Of a DNA stretch of 10,794 nucleotides, positions 7,918 through 10,794 are shown piece after piece. The notes below the pieces were generated by a model. That model did no database searches and was not told the origin of the DNA. It was given only the letters and a program-made list of their open reading frames with translations. The translations under genes and the position numbers were made by a program. The stretch covers positions 1 to 10,794 of the forward strand of contig JAAAUF010001175.1 in the NCBI GenBank assembly GCA_015499985.1. Direction: 5' to 3'. Position 1 is the first letter of the stretch, and each line of letters opens with the position of its first letter. The stretch comes from Haplosporangium gracile (lineage: Eukaryota; Mortierellomycota; Mortierellomycetes; Mortierellales; Mortierellaceae).

Positions 7918-9594
7918 ATGAGAGACCCGCAGGACACAACTCTATCTTCCTGGACGTCGGCGCGTCTTCTAAACCTGAGCCGCACTGCGCTCTTGGTCCT
8001 TGCCTCGGCCTGGCTGGTCCAATTGGCTCTCTCGCCCAAGTCTGCCTATCTCATCTCTAACGTCAGGAACCTGCACCGACCCATCCAATACCACGGCGCC
8101 GACATTTCAACCGACTTTTTCGAAGGTTGGTACTTCAAGATGGTCAAGCAAGGCGAGACAAAGGACGACCCCATCTTATCTATGGCCATCATCCCAGGGA
8201 TTCATCGCCCCAGTCCTGACAATAGAGAGGAAGAGCATGCCTTTGTCCTCGTCGTTGGTATCCCCGGACCCGAATCTGCTGCCTATTTTCGTTTCCCTGT
8301 CAGTGAATTCATTGACCTGCGTAAGAATACTAAAGGTAAAAACAACAAGGGTGCATTCAAAGTTCAAATCGGGAACAGCTTGTTTTCACACGATGAACTC
8401 ATTCTAAACCTGCCCGCCAATCGATTCGATCGCGTCCCCGCCCGAGAACTCGAGGAATTCTATACCGAGGCCAGTCGCCAGTACGAAGCGCAACTCAGGA
8501 AGACCAACAGCACTACTACCACTCCATTGGTCAACCAGGACTACTTTCGACGACTCTTTCCAAGTGTCGACACGTTGACCGAGACCGAGACTCATGGCCC
8601 CTTTGCAGTTCATGGACACTTTCATTTCCCCGCTTCGACACAGACGCCATTACCCACGTCGCGATGGAGACCCTCTATTATGGGCGTTACTGCCTACCTG
8701 CCCTTCTTGGAATGCAACCATGGTGTCGCGTCATTGCATCATACTATCAGCAAGGGGCGTCTTGTCGCTCTTCGTGATGACATTGAGGTTCTCGGTGAGG
8801 CCAAATTTGATGGTGGTGTAGGCTACACTGAAAAGGACTGGGGTGTTAACTTTCCTTCGACTTGGGTTTGGGCCCAAGCCAACATGTTTGAAGCCGCTCC
8901 AGGTTCCTCCTTGCTGGTACGTATGCTTTTGTTTTCTGCTCAAGGCAAAATTGCTATTTGGGGACGTTGGTTGAGGCATGCATTCGTGTATGCTAGAATA
9001 AGTTGTTTCTGCGCCATTGTTACTTTGCTTTCCTTGATCTTGTTATATTACTACTAGAGTCGACATACTGAATGGCACGCTGTATTAATTCAATAGATCT
9101 CGGTGGCATCTATCCCTGTCCTGGGACCTGATTTCAGTGACTGGATCGCAAGCAATATACCCATCCTTTCACCCTTCACCAATGTCCCTGGACGACTAGT
9201 CATCTTTTACCACGCCGCGACAAAGACACTCTACAACTTTTCCAGCTATGTCTTCTCAGCACGTGCTAAATCACTGAGAACATCACTTAATATCGAGCAG
9301 GGCACCCAAACATTCTCGTTCATGGCGACCACCAAAGACCCCAACAACTTCAAGGAGACAATTGCGCTCCAGGTCAATGTCACTCGCGAGATTGGAACCG
9401 GCGTGCCGTTGCGAGCACCGAGTCGTATCAAGGACAGGATGTTTAGTGGGGTCGAGGAGGCGGTGGTGGCCAAGACGGACCTCAAGCTGTGGCGCGTCGA
9501 GTCGGGAGAGATCCTTGTTGAGGACCAGTCTCTAGGAAGTGGACTTGAGATTGTAGGCGATATTGCCTGGCTCGAAGCGCACATCGCTCATTAG
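7918..9594 (+). CDS. Tocopherol-cyclase-like protein with N-terminal membrane anchor (two exons)
   Basis: Exons 7918-8916 and 9097-9594 join in phase 0 to give 498 residues. The ATG at 7918 (context GACAACATG) is the first in frame; the frame is open upstream only through pyrimidine-rich leader. Residues 17-38 form a hydrophobic segment after a polar start, so a signal anchor or signal peptide is likely. The rest matches the tocopherol cyclase family (plant VTE1, chromanol ring closure of prenylated benzoquinols): HRPIQYHGADISTDFFEGWYFK (residues 53-74, of which EGWYFK is the hallmark), SMAIIPGIHRP, YFRFPVSEF, IMGVTAYLPFLECNHGVASL (ending near 271), and EKDWGVNFPSTWVWAQAN (305-322). Exon 2 carries the family's beta-rich C-terminal part (GVPLRAP, GLEIVGDIAWLEAHI). 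Length fits plant cyclases less the plastid peptide. Fungi are not known to make tocopherol, so the substrate is unknown; another prenyl-quinol or lipid ligand is possible. No pathway neighbour is present. Confidence 0.85.
8917..9096 (+). other. Intron of the tocopherol-cyclase-like gene
   Basis: 180 nt, donor GTACGT, acceptor TTCAATAG ending at 9096, phase 0 (SSLL | ISVASIP). Length is a multiple of three but an in-frame TAG occurs at 9055-9057, so retention truncates the protein after 46 added residues. The last of these are strongly hydrophobic. Confidence 0.85.
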
Positions 9595-9937
9595 AGATAA
9601 ATTATTATGTGTAGATATCCCTTCGTATTTGATCGAATCTCTCCATTAAAAAGCTATGCTTTATTCAGTGATGGAGTATGATGGTAACTACGTAAATATG
9701 GCCAATAGTGGTAGGGCAATGCTGTGAGTGGTTCCCTGGGGCCTGAAGTGTGAGGGAGCTGTTAGCTTGCAAGCCTTCGCGGAGAAAGCTGACTTTAGTT
9801 GATTTTCAAGGTGCGCCTTGTCCTGATTGGATTAGAGACACAGTCACTCCCTCAAAAAAGACAAACAAAAAACGCCACCGACTCACTCTTGTATTTTTTT
9901 CACATTTCGCCAGTCTTGGACTGGTGCGCAAGTAGAG
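9595..9937 (+). promoter_or_regulatory. 3' flank of the cyclase-like gene and URA2 upstream promoter region
   Basis: 343 nt without a supportable gene. The first part is AT-rich (ATAAATTATTA right after the stop; CATTAAAAAG near 9645) and probably holds the poly(A) site of the cyclase-like gene. Further right are a CCAAT at 9702-9706 and a reverse CCAAT (ATTGG, 9826-9830). The latter lies about 110 nt before the TATA box, a reasonable distance for a CCAAT-binding factor site of the downstream gene. Confidence 0.45.
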
Positions 9938-9945
9938 TATAAAAG
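9938..9945 (+). promoter_or_regulatory. TATA box of the URA2-type gene
   Basis: TATAAAAG, a canonical TATA element, 285 nt upstream of the ATG at 10223. It is followed at once by a T/C-rich tract suited to transcription initiation, so transcripts likely start between about 9965 and 10010. Confidence 0.7.
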
Positions 9946-10222
9946 GGACCGGTTTGTGCGTTCGTTTGCTCTTTTTCTTCTTTTCTTCTTTTCTTTTTTT
10001 ATGTAACCCTTCACACGCGACAACCCTGCCCCCACACCCTCCCCTCCACCCTAGTACCCTTCAAGCATCGGGGACTTGTCTCTCTTTTAGCATTTGCATT
10101 TCTTTTCATTCTTCATTCATTGTTTATTTATTTCACTCTTGCATTTTTCATCCTTGTATTACTCTGTATTTCTACTACTACTTTTATCTCCGCACGCACA
10201 CACTCCCCTTTCTTAAATCATA
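9946..10222 (+). promoter_or_regulatory. Pyrimidine-rich leader of the URA2-type gene
   Basis: Strong C/T bias with almost no ATG. The only upstream ATG between the TATA box and the start is the one at 10001. A possible acceptor, TCTCTTTTAG near 10090, follows a weak donor-like GTAACC at 10003, so a short leader intron cannot be excluded. No arginine-attenuator-like uORF peptide is present, which agrees with a pyrimidine rather than an arginine CPSase. Confidence 0.5.
10001..10006 (+). promoter_or_regulatory. Minimal AUG-UAA upstream ORF
   Basis: ATG immediately followed by TAA, in a T-rich leader context, 222 nt before the main start. If transcripts begin upstream of it, scanning ribosomes would meet a start-stop element. 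Such elements can stall ribosomes and lower or tune downstream translation. Whether it lies in the mRNA depends on the unmapped start site. Confidence 0.45.
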
Positions 10223-10794
10223 ATGCCTTCTCAAGTCCGCTCCGCCGCTCCCGTCCAGGCTGCCACCGTCTACCCCATGCCTCCCGTCTCGGCCCCTCCC
10301 TGTGATCAGATCGAGCCCTCCACAATCGCGACTCTGGTCCTCCAAGACGGTTCCTCTTACCAGGGTATCTCCTTCGGTGCTGAGACCAAGTCGATCTCCG
10401 GAGAGTGCGTCTTCCAGACTGGTAAGTGATACTTTTTTCATTTCCCGGTTGTGGTTGTGAGCCTATTTTACTGTTTTTGTTTTTGCTTTTGTGTTTTTTT
10501 ATTATTATTTATGGCTTCCGCATGATGCAAGGTCAATGCGTGCGTGTTGTATGTGTGTTCACTTGCGTGTTCATTTGCATAAGAGGGTTGTGGGAATCAG
10601 AGACGATGGATATGTTATGTGATTTGAATACAATTTCAAAATTTCTCACGGACATGAAATTTCTCTCTTCTATTCCTACCATCAATGGCAACCTTCCATA
10701 TGCTCATTAGGTATGGTCGGATACCCCGAGTCCTTGACAGACCCCTCTTACAGGGGACAGATTCTCGTCTTGACATTCCCTTTGGTCGGAAACT
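10223..10794 (+). CDS. URA2: URA2/CAD-type multifunctional pyrimidine protein, N-terminal glutaminase start (3' partial)
   Basis: Exon 1 10223-10421 and exon 2 from 10711 to the window edge join in phase 1; about 94 residues are visible. The protein starts the CPSase small-subunit (glutamine amidotransferase) domain: after a short Pro/Ala-rich leader (residues 1-34) come [27 protein letters not shown] and, after the splice, [18 protein letters not shown] then [21 protein letters not shown] is typical of pyrimidine-specific CPSase in URA2/CAD proteins, whereas arginine-specific CPA1 proteins read VFTTSLVGYPE, so I favour URA2. In fungi this polypeptide carries glutaminase, CPSase, an inactive dihydroorotase-like region and aspartate transcarbamoylase, making carbamoyl aspartate in the cytoplasm under UTP feedback. 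Those later domains lie outside the window and are inferred. The leader has no clear mitochondrial presequence, which also suits URA2. A stand-alone CPSase small subunit remains possible. Confidence 0.8.
10422..10710 (+). other. URA2: First intron of the URA2-type gene
   Basis: Donor GTAAGT at 10422 and acceptor GCTCATTAG ending at 10710; 289 nt, phase 1, T- and GT-rich. The join recreates GGT and the conserved FQTG-MVGYPE sequence exactly. It is longer than most introns in the window. Confidence 0.85.

Noticed and set aside
9946..10222. Arginine attenuator peptide uORF, searched for in the CPSase gene leader
   Set aside because: The only upstream ATG is followed directly by a stop, and the protein reads as the pyrimidine-type enzyme.
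10709..10716. AG|GTATGG at the URA2 exon 2 border as a recursive splice site
   Set aside because: GTATGG is needed as coding sequence (GMVGYPE), and the intron is too short for recursive splicing to be likely.

Overview
This is a eukaryotic nuclear window, almost certainly fungal. The genes are compact and interrupted by short introns (85-180 nt, a few longer) with GTAAGT-like donors and CTNAC-like branch sites. Pyrimidine-rich leaders precede the start codons. The gene set (a fungal-type PhoD phosphatase, a Ste20/PAK kinase, a tocopherol-cyclase-like protein, a URA2/CAD-type protein) suggests an early-diverging fungus, perhaps Mortierellomycotina or another Mucoromycota. That placement is inference from overall feel and is not proven here.

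Layout. Bases 1-1250 (+) hold the 3' part of a PhoD-like metallophosphatase gene, with two exons visible and the 5' part outside the window. It converges across about 430 nt of shared 3' flank (A21 homopolymer at 1553-1573) on a Ste20/p21-activated kinase gene, 5929 down to 1678 on the minus strand. I resolve that gene into ten coding exons (921 residues in the preferred model): a low-complexity N-terminus, CRIB/PBD, proline-rich SH3-ligand linker, kinase domain and a C-terminal G-beta-binding-like motif. A roughly 2 kb divergent intergenic region (5930-7917) follows. It is strongly purine-rich on the plus strand on the STE20 side and flips to pyrimidine-rich just before the next gene. The tocopherol-cyclase-like gene at 7918-9594 (+, two exons, 498 residues) has an N-terminal membrane anchor. 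After a short intergenic stretch with CCAAT and TATA elements comes the start of a URA2/CAD-type pyrimidine-biosynthesis gene (10223 to the window end), cut by the right edge after the first bases of exon 2.

The four genes do not form an obvious pathway or cluster: phosphate-ester hydrolysis, Cdc42/Rho signalling, a lipid-quinone-like enzyme fold, and de novo pyrimidine synthesis. I see no mobile element, CRISPR array, tRNA or rRNA. I found no convincing unknown multi-gene system. The points worth a second look are splicing architecture (a stop-free frame-preserving intron inside the CRIB domain, a 39-nt micro-exon that is an SH3 ligand, tandem splice sites), leader elements (a candidate STE20 leader intron, an AUG-UAA minimal uORF before URA2), and a membrane-anchored tocopherol-cyclase-like protein in a fungus. 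All exon boundaries were read by eye from splice consensus, phase and family conservation, without transcript data.
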